The notes under the pieces: model-generated
The model's input: only the letters and a program-made list of their open reading frames with translations
The model's database searches: none
Told to the model about the DNA's origin: nothing
In this document: one piece after another, positions 40,157 through 40,523 of the stretch
Numbering within the stretch: the stretch's first letter is position 1
How the letters are laid out: each line of letters begins with the position of its first letter
Source: Blastopirellula sp.
GTDB taxonomy: Bacteria; Planctomycetota; Planctomycetia; Pirellulales; Pirellulaceae
NCBI GenBank assembly: GCA_002701545.1
Contig: NZVR01000185.1
Coordinates: 59,032-99,554, forward strand
Length of the DNA stretch: 40,523 nucleotides
Reading direction: 5' to 3'
Program-made: the position numbers and the translations under genes

Positions 40157-40523
40157 TTGAGTACCGAGATTGAAACTTACGAAGACGAACAACGCATAGT
40201 CGAACTTATTCGAGCCAGTCGGGAACAGATCGACGCCGAATTGGCCAAGGCGATTGTCGGCCAAAAGGATGTCATCGAACAGCTCCTGATTGCCCTCTTT
40301 GCCGGTGGTCATTGCTTGATTACTGGAGCGCCGGGGTTAGCCAAGACCTTACTGGTCAGCTCTCTTGCCCAGATCTTTCACCTCGACTTTCGCCGCATCC
40401 AATTCACCCCCGACCTGATGCCAGCCGATATTACCGGAACGGAGATCCTGCAGGAGGTCGAAGGCGGCAGGCGCGAGATGGAGTTTGTGCGGGGACCCAT
40501 TTTCGCCAATGTGGTGCTGGCGG
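40157..40523 (+). CDS. MoxR-family AAA ATPase, 3' end cut by window
   Basis: The first 122 residues of a MoxR ATPase are present, starting from TTG at 40157 with AAGGA nine bases upstream. An N-terminal helical lead (EQRIVELIRASREQID) precedes VGQKDVIEQLLIALFAGGHCLITGAPGLAKT, where GAPGLAKT is Walker A. The MoxR-typical RIQFTPDLMPADITGTEI and GPIFANVVLA stretches follow. MoxR proteins are chaperone-like ATPases that act with von Willebrand-type partner proteins. The rest of the gene and any DUF58 or VWA partners lie beyond the window. Confidence 0.93.
   Translation, partial: MSTEIETYEDEQRIVELIRASREQIDAELAKAIVGQKDVIEQLLIALFAGGHCLITGAPGLAKTLLVSSLAQIFHLDFRRIQFTPDLMPADITGTEILQEVEGGRREMEFVRGPIFANVVLA

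Overview
The window reads as a piece of a planctomycete chromosome, most likely from the Pirellulales side of the phylum. That placement is an inference from protein families and not from a marker gene. It rests on a DUF1080 secreted hydrolase-like protein, an SLA1-homology-domain/PQQ-propeller protein, a giant CxxCH-type dehydrogenase-like protein with a LamG segment, a Ser/Thr kinase with the planctomycete N-terminal module, and a DUF4159/MoxR cluster. The DNA is moderately GC-rich and densely coded on both strands. I saw no rRNA, tRNA, CRISPR array, prophage or insertion sequence.

Layout. 1-3461 (minus): a truncated PPi-type phosphofructokinase, a DUF423 membrane protein, a DUF1080 protein and queA. 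3547-5946: a gamma-glutamylcyclotransferase-like gene, an MscS channel and a Nudix hydrolase. 5951-9077 (plus): a methionine-salvage run mtnB-mtnD-mtnC with its own promoter candidate, followed closely by a PH-like/zinc-ribbon membrane protein. 9108-13344: a secreted unknown, a 545-base gap with a strong intrinsic terminator and a second large hairpin, a coiled-coil zinc-ribbon protein with a small membrane partner, a PQQ-propeller protein, and an unlisted 54-residue gene. 13488-17264 (plus): [2Fe-2S] ferredoxin, an orphan ABC ATPase, a 29-residue very basic protein, an RluB-type pseudouridine synthase and pyrK. 17288-20640: a membrane protein and coproheme decarboxylase HemQ (minus), then rpsR, a terminator, a hot-dog thioesterase and a prenyltransferase-fold protein (plus).

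20739-26100 (minus): acpS, trpS, pyrD, a 72-residue lipoprotein, an HU-type protein with a long tail, a YkgJ cysteine-cluster protein and a cysteine desulfurase. 26257-29778 is a 1173-residue membrane protein with a roughly 500-residue acidic low-complexity segment. It is transcribed from a consensus-like promoter whose -10 lies inside a perfect palindrome. 29874-30863 is an Ntn asparaginase (minus). 31028-40523 (plus) holds the dehydrogenase-like protein, the kinase, a TPR/metallopeptidase protein, DUF4159 and the start of a MoxR ATPase.

Genes that work together: MtnB, MtnC and MtnD form consecutive steps of methionine salvage. PyrK (16392) and the type 1B PyrD (22175) should form one dihydroorotate dehydrogenase although they sit about 5 kb apart on opposite strands. 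The TPR-peptidase, DUF4159 and MoxR genes are overlapping or close and look co-expressed. The items I consider most worth following are the structured, terminated leader or small RNA before 10545, the palindromic promoter at 26207-26227, the two tiny genes at 13180-13344 and 15093-15182, the terminator wedged between rpsR and the thioesterase, and the prenyltransferase-like protein that appears to have lost its zinc ligands.
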